Positions 17,038-26,670 of a stretch of 64,000 bases of DNA are shown here, piece after piece. The first letter of the stretch is position 1. Every line of letters starts with the position of its first letter. Source of the stretch: Streptomyces gelaticus (GTDB taxonomy: Bacteria; Actinomycetota; Actinomycetes; Streptomycetales; Streptomycetaceae); the NCBI RefSeq assembly GCF_014649535.1, contig NZ_BMTF01000005.1, positions 2,564 through 66,563 of the forward strand. Reading direction: 5' to 3'. A program made the position numbers and the translations under genes. The notes under the pieces were generated by a model that saw only the letters and a program-made list of their open reading frames with translations, searched no databases and had not been told where the DNA came from.

Positions 17038-18029
17038 CATCAACGACCGACACGAGCCAGCACCCGGACGTCACGGAGATCTCCGACCTGGCAGAGGGGC
17101 TGCTCCCACCGTCACGCTCGGCAGAGGTACGCGACCATGTGGACGGCTGCGAACTCTGCGGTGAGGTCCAGGCCTCGCTCACCGAGATCCGCGAGCTGCT
17201 CGGCACCGTGCCCATGCCACAGCGCATGCCGGACGACGTCGTGGACCGCATCGATGCCGCGCTCATCGCCGAAGCGGCTCTCGATACGACGGCGCCGCAT
17301 GATCCGGTGCCTGTCTCACGTGACCCGGTGCCTGCTTCACAGGACTCGGCGCATGTTTCACGTGAAACAGAATCGTCGGCAGCACAGAAGTCGGGCGCGG
17401 ATCCCAGTCCCTCGAACCGTCCGGCAGGTCGTCCCCAGGCAGCCACCGGCCCCGGCCGTCGGCCGGCCCGACGCCGCCGCACAGCCGTGCTCGGAGCCGC
17501 TCTCGGCGCAGCCGTGGTCGGCGTGAGCGTCCTCGTGCTGCAGGGCCTCCAGCCGTCCCAGGATTCCACGAGCCTCAAGGCGGCGGATCGCAGCGCCAGC
17601 TCTGCGGAGAACGGCGGCGAGGACTTCTCGGAGTCCACGCTCGAAGGCCGGGTGCAAGCGCTCCTCACGAACACCGGCGCAAAGCCGTCGAGGTCAGGAG
17701 ATGGTGCGGGGGCAGAGAAGCGGGCCCCCTCCGTCGAGTCGCATTCGACGCCGAAGAGCACCTCTGCCGGATCCGAATCGCCCCAGACGCCCCTACGCGC
17801 ACCCACCGTGCCCGTCCCGCCCTGTATCGAGCAGGCCACCGGGCGCAACGCCGCGGCCCTCGCCGTGGAAGAGGGCACCTACGAAGGCACGGACGCTTTC
17901 CTCGTCGTTCTTCCGCACCTGTCCGACGCGACCCGCGTACAGGCGTACGTCGTCGACGCGACCTGCGTCCGGGAGACGCCCTCGGGCAAGGGAGAACTCC
18001 TGCTGACCCGCACCTACGCACGCCCCTGA
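17034..18029 (+). CDS. rsmA: Membrane anti-sigma factor for SigM (RsmA-type), with an internal parS
   Basis: About 331 residues. The N-terminal zinc-finger-like anti-sigma domain contains DHVDGCELCGEV, i.e. the HxxxCxxC motif near residues 37-44. A Pro/Ser-rich linker, one TM segment (TAVLGAALGAAVVGVSVLVLQGL, ~145-167) and an extracytoplasmic domain follow. The family member in S. coelicolor was reported, as I recall, to carry a [2Fe-2S] cluster. The linker is odd: DPVPVSRDPVPASQDSAHVSRETES repeats itself because it is built around the parS at 17355-17368 (read as HVSRET) and a degenerate copy at 17313-17326. It overlaps sigM by four bases. Confidence 0.88.
   Translation: MTSTTDTSQHPDVTEISDLAEGLLPPSRSAEVRDHVDGCELCGEVQASLTEIRELLGTVPMPQRMPDDVVDRIDAALIAEAALDTTAPHDPVPVSRDPVPASQDSAHVSRETESSAAQKSGADPSPSNRPAGRPQAATGPGRRPARRRRTAVLGAALGAAVVGVSVLVLQGLQPSQDSTSLKAADRSASSAENGGEDFSESTLEGRVQALLTNTGAKPSRSGDGAGAEKRAPSVESHSTPKSTSAGSESPQTPLRAPTVPVPPCIEQATGRNAAALAVEEGTYEGTDAFLVVLPHLSDATRVQAYVVDATCVRETPSGKGELLLTRTYARP
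17355..17368. promoter_or_regulatory. parS site 3, inside the anti-sigma-M gene
   Basis: Perfect GTTTCACGTGAAAC within coding sequence, translated as part of HVSRET in the disordered linker of the anti-sigma factor. A degenerate relative, GTCTCACGTGACCC, lies 42 bases upstream at 17313-17326. Confidence 0.9.
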
Positions 18030-18060
18030 GAATCGCGTCGGACGCCGCCCTGGCACGGCG

Positions 18061-18087
18061 GGGAATGCTTCCCCCGTAGGATCCGTT
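18061..18087 (+). promoter_or_regulatory. Sigma-R type promoter of trxBA
   Basis: GGGAAT at 18061-18066 and GTT at 18085-18087 are separated by exactly 18 bases, matching the GGGAAT-N18-GTT consensus of the thiol-stress sigma factor SigR. It lies 77 bases before the trxB start. The S. coelicolor trxBA operon is a classic SigR target, which supports the call. Confidence 0.88.
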
Positions 18088-18163
18088 GGGTGGGGTGAGA
18101 GTCGTTGAATCGACCCCAGTAGGCGTGGACAGTAGGCAGTCTGCAGAGACGAGGAAGAAACCC

Positions 18164-19126
18164 GTGAGCGACGTCCGTAATGTGATCATCATCGGCTCCG
18201 GCCCCGCGGGCTACACGGCCGCCCTTTACACCGCACGCGCCTCGCTGAAGCCGCTGGTGTTCGAAGGCGCTGTCACCGCCGGTGGCGCGCTGATGAACAC
18301 CACCGACGTGGAGAACTTCCCGGGCTTCCAGGACGGGATCATGGGCCCCGAGCTCATGGACAACATGCGCGCCCAGGCCGAACGCTTCGGTGCCGAGCTC
18401 GTCCCCGACGATGTCATCTCCGTGGACCTCACCGGAGACATCAAGACGGTCACCGACACGGCGGGCACGGTGCACCGTGCCAAGGCGGTCATCGTGACAA
18501 CCGGCTCCCAGCACCGCAAGCTCGGCCTGCCCAACGAGGACGCGCTCTCCGGACGCGGCGTCTCCTGGTGCGCCACCTGTGACGGCTTCTTCTTCAAGGA
18601 CCAGGACATCGCCGTGGTCGGCGGCGGCGACACCGCGATGGAGGAGGCGACCTTCCTCTCCCGCTTCGCCAAGTCGGTCACCATCGTCCACCGACGCGAC
18701 ACGCTGCGCGCCTCCAAGGCGATGCAGGAGCGCGCCTTCGCCGACCCGAAGATCAAGTTCGCCTGGGACAGCGAGGTCGCCGAGGTGCACGGCGACCAGA
18801 AGCTGTCCGGTCTGACCCTTCGGAACACCAAGACCGGCGAGACGTCCGAGCTCCCCGTGACCGGCCTGTTCATCGCAGTGGGCCACGACCCGCGCACCGA
18901 GCTCTTCAAGGGCCAGCTCGACCTCGACGACGAGGGCTACCTCAAGGTCGATGCTCCCTCGACACGTACCAACCTGACCGGCGTCTTCGGCGCCGGTGAC
19001 GTCGTCGACCACACCTACCGGCAGGCGATCACCGCTGCCGGCACCGGCTGCTCGGCCGCACTCGATGCCGAGCGCTTCCTCGCCGCGCTCGCTGACGACG
19101 AGAAGGCTGCTGCGGCCGCCGTCTGA
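18164..19126 (+). CDS. trxB: Thioredoxin reductase
   Basis: A 320-residue FAD/NADPH flavoenzyme that reduces thioredoxin. It shows the FAD loop [16 protein letters not shown], the redox-active CATC ([10 protein letters not shown], ~134-145), the NADPH loop [12 protein letters not shown] and the C-terminal FAD motif [23 protein letters not shown]. The GTG at 18164 starts the conserved domain and has GAGGAAG upstream. The sigma-R promoter and trxA 47 bases downstream make a thiol-stress operon. Confidence 0.97.
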   Translation: MSDVRNVIIIGSGPAGYTAALYTARASLKPLVFEGAVTAGGALMNTTDVENFPGFQDGIMGPELMDNMRAQAERFGAELVPDDVISVDLTGDIKTVTDTAGTVHRAKAVIVTTGSQHRKLGLPNEDALSGRGVSWCATCDGFFFKDQDIAVVGGGDTAMEEATFLSRFAKSVTIVHRRDTLRASKAMQERAFADPKIKFAWDSEVAEVHGDQKLSGLTLRNTKTGETSELPVTGLFIAVGHDPRTELFKGQLDLDDEGYLKVDAPSTRTNLTGVFGAGDVVDHTYRQAITAAGTGCSAALDAERFLAALADDEKAAAAAV

Positions 19127-19173
19127 TTCGCACCTCTCACCCCACACACCCCCAAGAAGTTAAGGAGGTCGCC

Positions 19174-19503
19174 GTGGCCGGCGCCCTGAAGAACGTGACC
19201 GACGACTCCTTCGACGAGGTCGTCCTGAAGAGCGGGAAGCCCGTACTGGTGGACTTCTGGGCCGCCTGGTGCGGACCGTGCCGTCAGATCGCCCCCTCGC
19301 TGGAGGCCATCGCTGCCGAGCACGGCGACCAGATCGAGATCGTCAAGCTCAACATCGATGAGAACCCGGCCACGGCTGCCAAGTACGGCGTCATGTCCAT
19401 CCCGACCCTGAACGTCTACAAGGGCGGCGAAGTCGCGAAGACCATCGTCGGTGCCAAGCCGAAGGCCGCGATCCTCCGCGACCTCGAGGACTTCCTCGGC
19501 TGA
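19174..19503 (+). CDS. trxA: Thioredoxin
   Basis: A 109-residue thioredoxin with the active site WAAWCGPCRQ and the cis-Pro segment SIPTLNVYKGGE. GTG start with TAAGGAGG seven bases upstream. It is the second gene of the trxBA operon and is closed by a hairpin that reuses half of a parS site. Confidence 0.97.
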   Translation: MAGALKNVTDDSFDEVVLKSGKPVLVDFWAAWCGPCRQIAPSLEAIAAEHGDQIEIVKLNIDENPATAAKYGVMSIPTLNVYKGGEVAKTIVGAKPKAAILRDLEDFLG

Positions 19504-19521
19504 GTAGAACCGCAGCGCGCT

Positions 19522-19535
19522 GTTTCACGTGAAAC
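19522..19535. promoter_or_regulatory. parS site 4, after trxA
   Basis: Perfect GTTTCACGTGAAAC 18 bases after the trxA stop codon. Its right half is also the left arm of the trxA terminator. Confidence 0.9.
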
Positions 19536-19569
19536 GGGTCCATCCCTCGGGGACGGGCCCGTTTCACGT
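19527..19569. terminator. Bidirectional terminator between trxA and the GNAT gene
   Basis: A stem of about 15 bp (19527-19541 with 19555-19569, one G-U pair) separates the converging trxA and acetyltransferase genes. The stem contains ACGTGAAACGGG from the parS and its complement CCCGTTTCACGT. Confidence 0.7.
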
Positions 19570-19586
19570 TGTCATGGGCTCTCGGA

Positions 19587-20204
19587 TCACAACGGCCTCA
19601 GCGCCGGTTCCTTCTGCACCGCCCCCAGCAGCCGGTCCAGTGCCAGTTCGACGTCTTCCTTCCAGGACAGCGTCGTACGCAGCTCAAGTCTCAGCCGCGG
19701 ATGAAGGGGATGCGGCCGTACGGTCTTGAAGCCCACCGCCAGCAGATGGTCCGCGGGAAGCACACAGGCAGGCTCCTTCCACCGGGCATCGCCGAACGCC
19801 TCGATCGCCTTGAACCCCCGGCGCAGCAGATCCTTGGCGACGGTCTGCACCATGACCCGGCCCAGCCCCTGCCCCTGGTAGCCCGGAACGATCCAGGCCG
19901 TCATCAGCTGTACGGCATCGGGGGAGACCGGGCTGGTGGGAAACGCGGTCGAACGCGGCACATAGGCCGGAGGCGCATAGAGCACGAAGCCCACCGGCAC
20001 ATCGTCGACATAGACCACGCGGCCGCACGACCCCCACTCCAGGAGAACGGCTGAGATCCAGGCCTCCTTCGCCAGCTCGGGCGTTCCCGCTTTTACCGCA
20101 GCTTCCCCGCTGACCGGATCAAGCTCCCAGAAGACACACGAACGGCAGCGTCTGGGCAGATCGGAAAGGTTGTCCAGTGTGAGCGGTACGAACCGACGCC
20201 CCAT
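19587..20204 (-). CDS. GNAT-family N-acetyltransferase
   Basis: A 205-residue putative acetyl-CoA dependent acetyltransferase. The core acetyl-CoA motif reads VQLMTAWIVPGYQGQGLGRVMVQTVAKDLLRRGFKAIEAFG (Q/RxxGxG/A form, PGYQGQGLG). The N-terminal part contains CRSCVFWELDP. It is a conserved neighbour of parB in Streptomyces genomes as I recall; its substrate is unknown. ATG start at 20204. Confidence 0.85.
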   Translation of the reverse strand: MGRRFVPLTLDNLSDLPRRCRSCVFWELDPVSGEAAVKAGTPELAKEAWISAVLLEWGSCGRVVYVDDVPVGFVLYAPPAYVPRSTAFPTSPVSPDAVQLMTAWIVPGYQGQGLGRVMVQTVAKDLLRRGFKAIEAFGDARWKEPACVLPADHLLAVGFKTVRPHPLHPRLRLELRTTLSWKEDVELALDRLLGAVQKEPALRPL

Positions 20205-20250
20205 GAAGGCTGTTCCTCGCTTCCTTCGCCCGTCGCGTCGCGTGCGACGG

Positions 20251-20349
20251 TCAGTGCATTCCGTTCGAGGAGCAGGCTGCCGACGAACCCGCGACAGCCC
20301 CCAGGCCCATCCCTGCTGTCATCAGTCGGCTGCGGCTCACCGATCGCAT
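20251..20349 (-). CDS. Possible 32-residue peptide between parB and the GNAT gene
   Basis: A short frame starting MRSVSRSRLMTAGMGL and ending in ACSSNGMH is preceded by TAGGGAGGG at good ribosome-binding distance. The N-terminus is basic and the middle (MTAGMGLGAVAGSSAACSS) is weakly hydrophobic with a lipobox-like AGSSAAC. It lies in the 299-base gap between parB and the acetyltransferase gene. It is not recognised and could be chance. Confidence 0.35.
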   Translation of the reverse strand: MRSVSRSRLMTAGMGLGAVAGSSAACSSNGMH

Positions 20350-20443
20350 GGCCCTCCCTACCGAAGGTGGCTCAAGCCGGATGTGCCATACCAGAACGCA
20401 TCGTATCCACCCAGGGATGAAGTCGACACCGAGAGAAAGCAAA

Positions 20444-20484
20444 GGGCGGGCTGTGTTCCGGTGACACCGGAACACAGCCCGCCC
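20444..20484 (-). terminator. Terminator of parAB
   Basis: A perfect 20-bp inverted repeat (20444-20463 with 20465-20484) starts 20 bases after the parB stop codon. The hairpin would have only a few loop bases at its tip. Confidence 0.75.
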
Positions 20485-20503
20485 CGCGACTCCTTCGGCC
20501 GGG

Positions 20504-21604
20504 TCAGCCCTCGTCGCCCTCTGCGGAATCCTCGGAAGGTGCCCGATCCAGCACGCGGCCCTCACCCGGTGCCAGGCTGCCGAGAATCCGGTCCAGATCC
20601 TCCATCGACGCGAACTCGACGACGATCTTCCCCTTTTTCTGACCGAGGTCGACCTTCACCCTGGTCTCGAAGCGGTCCGAAAGACGGGTGGCGAGATCGG
20701 AGAGCGCAGGCGACACCCGGCCGCCGGCCCGCGGCCCCTTGGACTTGGCAGGGCTCTTGGGATCGGAGCCCATGAGGGTCACGATCTCCTCGACCGCACG
20801 CACCGACAGCCCCTCGGCCACAATGCGATGAGCCAGCCTGTCCTGCTCCTCGGAGTCGTCCACGGACAGCAAAGCCCGCGCATGACCGGCGGACAGCACT
20901 CCGGCCGCCACCCTTCGCTGCACCGGAGCCGACAACCTCAGCAGACGCAGCGTGTTCGACACCTGTGGCCGGGAACGCCCGATCCGGTCGGCCAGCTGGT
21001 CATGCGTGCACTTGAAGTCCTTGAGCAACTGGTCGTACGCGGCCGCCTCCTCCAACGGGTTCAGCTGAGCCCGATGAAGGTTCTCCAAGAGCGCGTCCAG
21101 GAGCAGCTTCTCGTCATCCGTGGCCCGGACGATAGCCGGAATCCGCTCCAGACCCGCCTCCCGGCAGGCCCTCCACCGCCGCTCGCCCATGATGAGTTCA
21201 TAGCGCTCCGGCCCCACCTTCCGCACGACAACGGGCTGGAGAAGGCCCACCTCCTTGATGGAGGTCACCAACTCCGCGAGCGCGTCCTCGTCGAACACCT
21301 CCCGCGGCTGGCGGGGGTTCGGAGTGATGGAACCGAGAAGAACCTCGGCAAAATACGCCCCAGCAGGTCCCGCCGACTCGGCGACCGTTCCGGACTCCGC
21401 AACCGGCGCGCTCGGCTCCGGCACCACCGGAGTGCCCGCGAGACCGGCCACCTTTGCCGCAGCCACCCCCCGCTCCGCCGTCATCACAGGACCCGCCCCC
21501 GCAGAGGTCGATCCCATCCCCGTGGACGGCACCTGCTTCTCCTGCGGAGCGGCGGGGATCAGGGCACCCAGCCCACGCCCCAACCCTCTTCGACGCTCGC
21601 TCAC
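20504..21604 (-). CDS. parB: Chromosome partitioning protein ParB
   Basis: A 366-residue CTP-dependent DNA clamp that loads at parS and spreads. N-terminus [13 protein letters not shown] (ParA-interacting peptide), then [21 protein letters not shown], the CTP-binding GERRWRA motif, [21 protein letters not shown] and the HTH ([24 protein letters not shown]). A C-terminal dimerisation domain ends the protein. It overlaps the end of parA by four bases and six perfect parS sites surround it. Confidence 0.97.
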   Translation of the reverse strand: MSERRRGLGRGLGALIPAAPQEKQVPSTGMGSTSAGAGPVMTAERGVAAAKVAGLAGTPVVPEPSAPVAESGTVAESAGPAGAYFAEVLLGSITPNPRQPREVFDEDALAELVTSIKEVGLLQPVVVRKVGPERYELIMGERRWRACREAGLERIPAIVRATDDEKLLLDALLENLHRAQLNPLEEAAAYDQLLKDFKCTHDQLADRIGRSRPQVSNTLRLLRLSAPVQRRVAAGVLSAGHARALLSVDDSEEQDRLAHRIVAEGLSVRAVEEIVTLMGSDPKSPAKSKGPRAGGRVSPALSDLATRLSDRFETRVKVDLGQKKGKIVVEFASMEDLDRILGSLAPGEGRVLDRAPSEDSAEGDEG

Positions 21605-22839
21605 TGAATCCCCTCCGAAATACTCTGCTGACTGTTCCCGCTGCCCGTCTGGGCATGCTGGGACTCGTAGTGGACCCCGACACCCCGCAGGGCGATCTCA
21701 CGCGCCGCTTCGAGGTACGACAACGACCCGCTGGAACCCGGGTCATAGGTCAGCACGGTCTGCCCATAACTGGGCGCCTCCGAGATCCGCACCGATCGCG
21801 GAATGCTCGTCCGCAGCACCTCCTTGCCGAAGTGGCTGCGCACCTCCTCCGCGACCTGCGAAGCAAGCCTGGTCCTGCCGTCGTACATGGTGAGCAGGAT
21901 CGTCGACACATGAAGATCGGGGTTGAGATGCCCCCGCACCAGGTCCACATTGCGCAGCAGCTGCCCCAGTCCTTCCAGCGCGTAGTACTCACACTGGATG
22001 GGGATCAGCACCTCAGCGCCCGCGACCAGGGCATTGACCGTCAGCAGGCCGAGCGAAGGCGGGCAGTCGATGAGGATGTAGTCCAACGGCTGCTCGTACG
22101 ACTGGATTGCTCGCTGGAGTCGACTTTCCCGCGCCACCAGCGACACCAGCTCGATCTCCGCACCAGCGAGATCGATGGTGGCGGGAGCGCAGAAGAGGCC
22201 CTCGACGTCCGGTACGGGCTGAACCACCTCGGAGAGCGGCCTGCTCTCCACCAGGACGTCGTAGATGGAGGGGACTTCGGCATGGTGATCGATCCCCAGA
22301 GCCGTAGAGGCGTTCCCCTGCGGGTCGAGGTCGACCACCAGAACCCGTGCGCCATGAAGCGCGAGCGAGGCAGCAAGATTGACCGTCGTGGTCGTCTTGC
22401 CCACTCCACCCTTCTGATTGGCCACCACCATGACGCGCGTCCGGTCAGGACGAGGCAGGCCCTCGCCGGCGCGGCCAAGGGCCTCAACCGCCAGCTGGGC
22501 CGCGCGACCGATGGGGGTGTCGTCCATCGGCGGCGGTGTTTCACGTGAAACACCCTCCCCCGCCGATTCGGTTCGGGGACCGGGGACCGGATCGGTCATC
22601 GGTCCCGCGATGTTGGCGTCGGACCGCAAGGATTCACTCTCCTCGACTTCAGGCTCGCAATGAACAGAGCCTGCCATGCTTTCGGGGTCGTGAACCAGCG
22701 AGGCCCGCTCTTCTGTGGATGAATCCACTTCTGTGGACAACTCCATAGCCCTAACGGGCCTGCGATGCCGCGGCGCGGCAGCCGCGCGACCGCGGCTGAT
22801 GATTCCATGCAGCAGAGAGCGACGTTTCACGTGAAACAC
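21601..22839 (-). CDS. parA: Chromosome partitioning ATPase ParA
   Basis: A Walker-type ATPase with the deviant P-loop [35 protein letters not shown] and [12 protein letters not shown]. The conserved ATPase begins at about residue 125; the first ~120 residues are a variable acidic/basic segment. The start is uncertain: the GTG at 22839 gives an N-terminus (MFHVKRRS) encoded by a parS site, and internal ATGs (MELSTEV at ~22746 or MAGSVHC at ~22677) are possible. A second parS (22538-22551) is read as VSRET within the N-terminal segment. It works with ParB in segregating oriC regions, especially at sporulation. Confidence 0.95.
   Translation of the reverse strand: MFHVKRRSLLHGIISRGRAAAAPRHRRPVRAMELSTEVDSSTEERASLVHDPESMAGSVHCEPEVEESESLRSDANIAGPMTDPVPGPRTESAGEGVSRETPPPMDDTPIGRAAQLAVEALGRAGEGLPRPDRTRVMVVANQKGGVGKTTTTVNLAASLALHGARVLVVDLDPQGNASTALGIDHHAEVPSIYDVLVESRPLSEVVQPVPDVEGLFCAPATIDLAGAEIELVSLVARESRLQRAIQSYEQPLDYILIDCPPSLGLLTVNALVAGAEVLIPIQCEYYALEGLGQLLRNVDLVRGHLNPDLHVSTILLTMYDGRTRLASQVAEEVRSHFGKEVLRTSIPRSVRISEAPSYGQTVLTYDPGSSGSLSYLEAAREIALRGVGVHYESQHAQTGSGNSQQSISEGIQ
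22538..22551. promoter_or_regulatory. parS site 5, inside parA
   Basis: Perfect GTTTCACGTGAAAC in the variable 5' part of parA, encoding VSRET on the minus strand. Confidence 0.9.
22824..22837. promoter_or_regulatory. parS site 6, at the parA start
   Basis: Perfect GTTTCACGTGAAAC at the extreme 5' end of, or just upstream of, parA depending on the true start. ParB bound here could influence parAB transcription. Confidence 0.9.
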
Positions 22840-22841
22840 GA

Positions 22842-22868
22842 TGCCCCTGCAGCCTAGCTACAGGGGCA
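22842..22868 (-). terminator. Hairpin between rsmG and parA
   Basis: TGCCCCTG at 22842-22849 pairs with CAGGGGCA at 22861-22868. It lies about 100 bases after the rsmG stop, on the parA side, so it may be a terminator of the upstream operon. Confidence 0.45.
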
Positions 22869-22968
22869 CGACACTCCGCATGGGGACGTACGGCTGCATA
22901 CCGGAAGCACAGTCGACAGACGGCGCATACCACTCGTAGCACTCAGTCCCGCAGTGCGACCGGAGGCA

Positions 22969-23685
22969 TCAGCGACGGCGCCTCGTACGACTCGTCCTCG
23001 CAGCCTTGGCCCTCTTCGCAGCGAACCTCACACCGCCCGGACTCTCACCCACCACCACACGCACCACCGTGGACATCGGGTCGACCACTCCCTCCCCGAC
23101 ATGCAGCACCTCGGTCTCCACCACACCGAGCTTCCCCAGGGCCGCACGCGCCCCCGCGATCTCCTCCTCGGCGGTGTCCCCCTTGAGCGCCAGCATCTCC
23201 CCGTACGGGCGCAGCAGCGGAACACCCCACCCGGCCAACCGGTCCAGCGGAGCCACCGCACGGGCCGTCACCACATGCACCGGCTGAAGCGAGCCCAGCA
23301 CCTCCTCGGCTCGGCCCCGCACCACCGTCACATGGTCCAGGCCCAGCAGCTCCACGACTTCCTGAAGGAAATTCGTGCGCCGGAGCAGGGGCTCCAGCAG
23401 AGTGATCTTGAGATCCGGGCGCACCAGCGCCAGCGGAATACCGGGAAGACCCGCACCCGAACCCACATCGCAGACCGTGACCCCCTCGGGCACGACCTCG
23501 GAGAGCACCGCGCAGTTCAGCAGATGCCGCTCCCACAGCCTCGGCACCTCACGCGGGCCGATCAGCCCCCGCTTCACCCCGGCATCCGCCAGCAGCTCCG
23601 CGTAGCGGACAGTCTCCGGGAAGAACTCACCGAAAACCGCCCGCGCCCCTTCGGGCGCCTGGGGAAGCTCTACTTCCGCCGTCAC
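22969..23685 (-). CDS. rsmG: 16S rRNA (guanine527-N7)-methyltransferase
   Basis: About 239 residues. A SAM-dependent methyltransferase (GidB) that methylates G527 of 16S rRNA; loss gives low-level streptomycin resistance. Seen: [42 protein letters not shown] and [15 protein letters not shown]. The tail is Arg-rich ([14 protein letters not shown]). I use the GTG at 23685, preceded by GGAAGGACGG, instead of the open frame's earlier GTG at 23709, which has no ribosome-binding site. Confidence 0.95.
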   Translation of the reverse strand: MTAEVELPQAPEGARAVFGEFFPETVRYAELLADAGVKRGLIGPREVPRLWERHLLNCAVLSEVVPEGVTVCDVGSGAGLPGIPLALVRPDLKITLLEPLLRRTNFLQEVVELLGLDHVTVVRGRAEEVLGSLQPVHVVTARAVAPLDRLAGWGVPLLRPYGEMLALKGDTAEEEIAGARAALGKLGVVETEVLHVGEGVVDPMSTVVRVVVGESPGGVRFAAKRAKAARTSRTRRRR

Positions 23686-23740
23686 GGGAACCGTCCTTCC
23701 GTACCGCACTGTGGGTGGCTGACTATCAGGCTGACAAAGA

Positions 23741-23770
23741 TCGGCCCCGCCTGTGAACAGACGGGGCCGA
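23741..23770 (-). terminator. Hairpin after khpB
   Basis: A 14-bp stem with one mismatch (23741-23754 with 23757-23770) lies 17 bases after the khpB stop codon. It would separate the rpmH-to-khpB transcript from rsmG. Confidence 0.6.
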
Positions 23771-23787
23771 CAGAACTAGGGGTCCGG

Positions 23788-24297
23788 TCAGGCCGGGAGG
23801 ACGACGACGAAGCGCTCCGGCTCCTCGCCCTCGGACTCGCTGCGCAGACCCGCGGCCGCGACCGCATCGTGCACGACCTTGCGCTCGAACGGCGTCATCG
23901 GGGCCAGCTTCACCGGCGCGCCGGTGCTCTTGACCTCATCCGCGGCCTTGGCGCCCAGCTCGGCGAGCTCCGCGCGCTTCTTGGCCCGGAAGCCCGCGAT
24001 GTCCAGCATCAGCCGGCTGCGGTCCCCGGTCTCCCGGTGAACGGCGAGCCGCGTCAGCTCCTGGAGCGCCTCCAGCACCTCACCGTCGCGGCCCACGAGC
24101 TTCTGCAGTTCACGTGCCGAGTCGCTGATGATCGAGACCGCGGCCCGGTCCGCCTCGACATCCATGTCGATGTCGCCGTCGAGGTCGGCGATGTCGAGCA
24201 GACCCTCAAGGTAGTCCGCTGCAATCTCGCCCTCCTGCTCAAGGCGGGTCAAGGTGTCGCTGCCCTCAGCGGCCGTGGAGGTGGTGCCTTCCGTCAC
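23788..24297 (-). CDS. khpB: RNA-binding protein Jag/KhpB (KH-R3H)
   Basis: A 169-residue protein with a KH-like domain (VSIISDSARELQKLVGRDGEVLEALQELTRLAVHRETG) followed by an R3H-type segment (PMTPFERKVVHDAVAAAGLRSESEGEEPERFVVVLP). The N-terminal Jag domain seen in Firmicutes is missing, as is normal for actinobacteria. It follows yidC at a distance of 14 bases, in the usual rpmH-rnpA-yidD-yidC-jag order. Confidence 0.93.
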   Translation of the reverse strand: MTEGTTSTAAEGSDTLTRLEQEGEIAADYLEGLLDIADLDGDIDMDVEADRAAVSIISDSARELQKLVGRDGEVLEALQELTRLAVHRETGDRSRLMLDIAGFRAKKRAELAELGAKAADEVKSTGAPVKLAPMTPFERKVVHDAVAAAGLRSESEGEEPERFVVVLPA

Positions 24298-24311
24298 GGA
24301 TGGACTCCTTC

Positions 24312-25562
24312 TTACTTCTTGGACGGGTGCTTGGGCCGCTGCGGACCCTTGCGCTGTCCGGACTTGGCTTGGCGTGAGGAGCCGGACGCGGGCTTGCCCG
24401 CCGGCTTGGGCTTTTCGCCCTGCTTCTGCAGGGAGGTCTTGGAATCCGATTCGGCGGAATCGGCGCCCTTGGCCCCTGCCTGCGCGGCACCGGTCTGGCG
24501 CTGGGCCTTGGTCTGGCGCTTGGGCTGCTGACGCCGCTGCGCGGCTCCGGCCTCGGCCTCGGCGGCAGCGGTCTCGCTCTTGATCACCGTGCCGTCCTCC
24601 TGGGCGGCGAAGCCCAGCTTGGCCAGTCCGGTGATGAACTTCCGCTCGATGTCATTGCGGTCCGGGCCCTTGGCCACGATCCGCTTGACGGTGTTGCGCC
24701 GGGTCCTGCCACGGACCTCGCCGTGCGCAGTGACGCTCTTCAGCAGACGGGTCAGGTACTGGTCCTGCGCCTTGCTGCCCGGAGTCGGGTTCTGGTTGAT
24801 CACGTACATCTGCTGACCCATGGTCCAGACGTTGGTGGTCAGCCAGTAGACAAGGACACCGACGGGGAAGTTGATGCCCATGCCGGCGAAGATCAACGGG
24901 AAGATGTACATCAGCATCTTCTGCTGCTGCATGTACGGCGTCTTGACCGTCAGGTCGACGTTCTTCGTCATCAGCTGGCGCTGGGTGAAGAACTGCGACG
25001 CCGACATCAACACGATCATGACCGCGGTGACGACCCGGACATCGGTGAGAGATGCACCGAGAGCCTCGACTTCCGCCGGGCTGTTCATAAACTTGGCAGC
25101 GAGCGGAGCACCGAAGATGTGTGCCTGACGGGCGCTGTCGAGCAGCGGCTGGTCGATGACACCGATCGTCTTGCCCGAGGCGATGGCCGAGAGCACGTGA
25201 TACAGGGCGAAGAAGAACGGCGACTGCGCCAGGATGGGAAGGCACGAGGAGAGCGGGTTCGTACCCGTCTCCTTGTACAGCTTCATCATCTCTTCGGACT
25301 GACGCTGCTTGTCGCTCTTGTAGCGCTCCTGGATCGCCTTCATCTTCGGCTGGAGCACCTGCATGTTCCGGGTCGACTTGATCTGCTTCACGAAAAGCGG
25401 GATCAGACAGATCCGGATCAACACCACCAGCGACACGATGGACAGGCCCCAGGCCCAACCCGTGTCATCGCCGAAGATCGCTCCGTACAACGTGTGGAAC
25501 TGGACGATGACCCATGAAACAGGCCAGGTGATAAAGCTGAACAGACTGGCAATCGTGTCCAC
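24312..25562 (-). CDS. yidC: Membrane protein insertase YidC
   Basis: A 416-residue Oxa1-type insertase. The N-terminal TM is followed by [26 protein letters not shown], the coiled cytoplasmic region ([42 protein letters not shown]) and further TMs ([31 protein letters not shown]). The last ~100 residues are a Lys/Gln/Ala-rich cytoplasmic tail typical of actinobacterial YidC. Three bases separate its start from the yidD stop. Confidence 0.96.
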   Translation of the reverse strand: MDTIASLFSFITWPVSWVIVQFHTLYGAIFGDDTGWAWGLSIVSLVVLIRICLIPLFVKQIKSTRNMQVLQPKMKAIQERYKSDKQRQSEEMMKLYKETGTNPLSSCLPILAQSPFFFALYHVLSAIASGKTIGVIDQPLLDSARQAHIFGAPLAAKFMNSPAEVEALGASLTDVRVVTAVMIVLMSASQFFTQRQLMTKNVDLTVKTPYMQQQKMLMYIFPLIFAGMGINFPVGVLVYWLTTNVWTMGQQMYVINQNPTPGSKAQDQYLTRLLKSVTAHGEVRGRTRRNTVKRIVAKGPDRNDIERKFITGLAKLGFAAQEDGTVIKSETAAAEAEAGAAQRRQQPKRQTKAQRQTGAAQAGAKGADSAESDSKTSLQKQGEKPKPAGKPASGSSRQAKSGQRKGPQRPKHPSKK

Positions 25563-25565
25563 TAA

Positions 25566-25925
25566 TCAGGCTCCTTGAGCATTGGGCGAAGTCTCTGCGG
25601 CCTGACTCGGGGGGTCGGAGACCGATCCCCGGACAGGCGCATCAGCGGCGGAGTCCCCGCCCTTGCCGCCGCGCATGGCATTACGCAGGAGTTCATGCCA
25701 ACGCGGACGTTTGCGTGGTGGAACGTGGTCCACGCCACCGGGTGACCACGGATTGCACCGCAGGATGCGCCAGGCCGTCAGCGCAGTTCCCTTGATCGCT
25801 CCGTGCCGGTCGATCGCCGTATATCCGTAGTGGGAACACGACGGGTAGTAACGGCAGACAGGCCCGAGAAGTGGGCTGATCGTCCACTGGTACAGCTTGA
25901 TAAGAGCCAGCAGCGGGTACTTCAT
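25566..25925 (-). CDS. yidD: Membrane protein insertion efficiency factor YidD
   Basis: A 119-residue small membrane-associated protein with the family core [35 protein letters not shown] and [21 protein letters not shown]. The ~45-residue C-terminal extension is low complexity. Its start overlaps the rnpA stop by four bases. Confidence 0.94.
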   Translation of the reverse strand: MKYPLLALIKLYQWTISPLLGPVCRYYPSCSHYGYTAIDRHGAIKGTALTAWRILRCNPWSPGGVDHVPPRKRPRWHELLRNAMRGGKGGDSAADAPVRGSVSDPPSQAAETSPNAQGA

Positions 25926-26293
25926 CGCGCGCCCCCTCCCAGCAGCCGCTGGAGAGCGGCGTCCAGGTCTCGGGCCAGCTGTTCATGGTCGGCGTCGCCC
26001 GCACCGGGCAGCGCTCGTACGACAACCAGGCTACCGGGGGGCAGCAGGGCAAGTCGTTCGCGGACCAGGTGGCGAAGCTTCCGCTTCACCGCTGTGCGCA
26101 CAACCGCTCCACCCACGGCTTTGCTGACAACGAAACCCGCACGCGGCGGGGGAGCATTCTCCCCAGTCGCGTGCGGGTCCGTTGCACCGCTGCGTAGATG
26201 AACGACGAGTAGCGGGCGACCGGCCCGGCGTCCTCGACGTACTGCGGTCGCGAAGTCCTCGCGCCGCCTCAGCCGATTCTCGGTAGGCAGCAC
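25922..26293 (-). CDS. rnpA: Ribonuclease P protein component
   Basis: A 123-residue basic protein that assists the RNase P RNA in tRNA 5' maturation. Seen: [48 protein letters not shown] (the conserved RNR-like helix) and [15 protein letters not shown]. It lies 18 bases downstream of rpmH. Confidence 0.95.
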   Translation of the reverse strand: MLPTENRLRRREDFATAVRRGRRAGRPLLVVHLRSGATDPHATGENAPPPRAGFVVSKAVGGAVVRTAVKRKLRHLVRERLALLPPGSLVVVRALPGAGDADHEQLARDLDAALQRLLGGGAR

Positions 26294-26311
26294 GTCATGA
26301 CCTGTAAGCGA

Positions 26312-26449
26312 TCAGGCGGACAGGTTGGCGCGACCCTTGCCACGGCGGGACGCGAGGATCGCGCGGCCGGCACGGGTGCGCATACGCAGCCGGAAACCGT
26401 GGGTCTTCGCGCGGCGACGGTTGTTCGGCTGGAAGGTGCGCTTGCTCAC
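26312..26449 (-). CDS. rpmH: Ribosomal protein bL34
   Basis: Translates to 45 residues beginning [18 protein letters not shown] after the GTG start and ending KGRANLSA, the invariant L34 sequence. It is the first gene of the leftward operon and is divergent from dnaA. The frame is too short to appear in most ORF lists. Confidence 0.97.
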   Translation of the reverse strand: MSKRTFQPNNRRRAKTHGFRLRMRTRAGRAILASRRGKGRANLSA

Positions 26450-26670
26450 TAGGGGGCTCCAGAAATGACTCGTGTTTTGGCGGGACATCGCCTGGCTGTC
26501 ACCGTGCGCCCACGAGAGACTCGCGTAAACGCTCTAGTGCACCGCTTCACAATCACAGATCGTGATCTTTGCCCATCGGAGGCAGGCGGCAGCAGCCATC
26601 GACAACTCGACCTGGTCACGGTACGCGCGGCTACGCCATCCGGTCAAACCAGCTCCACGGCGCCCCCCAC

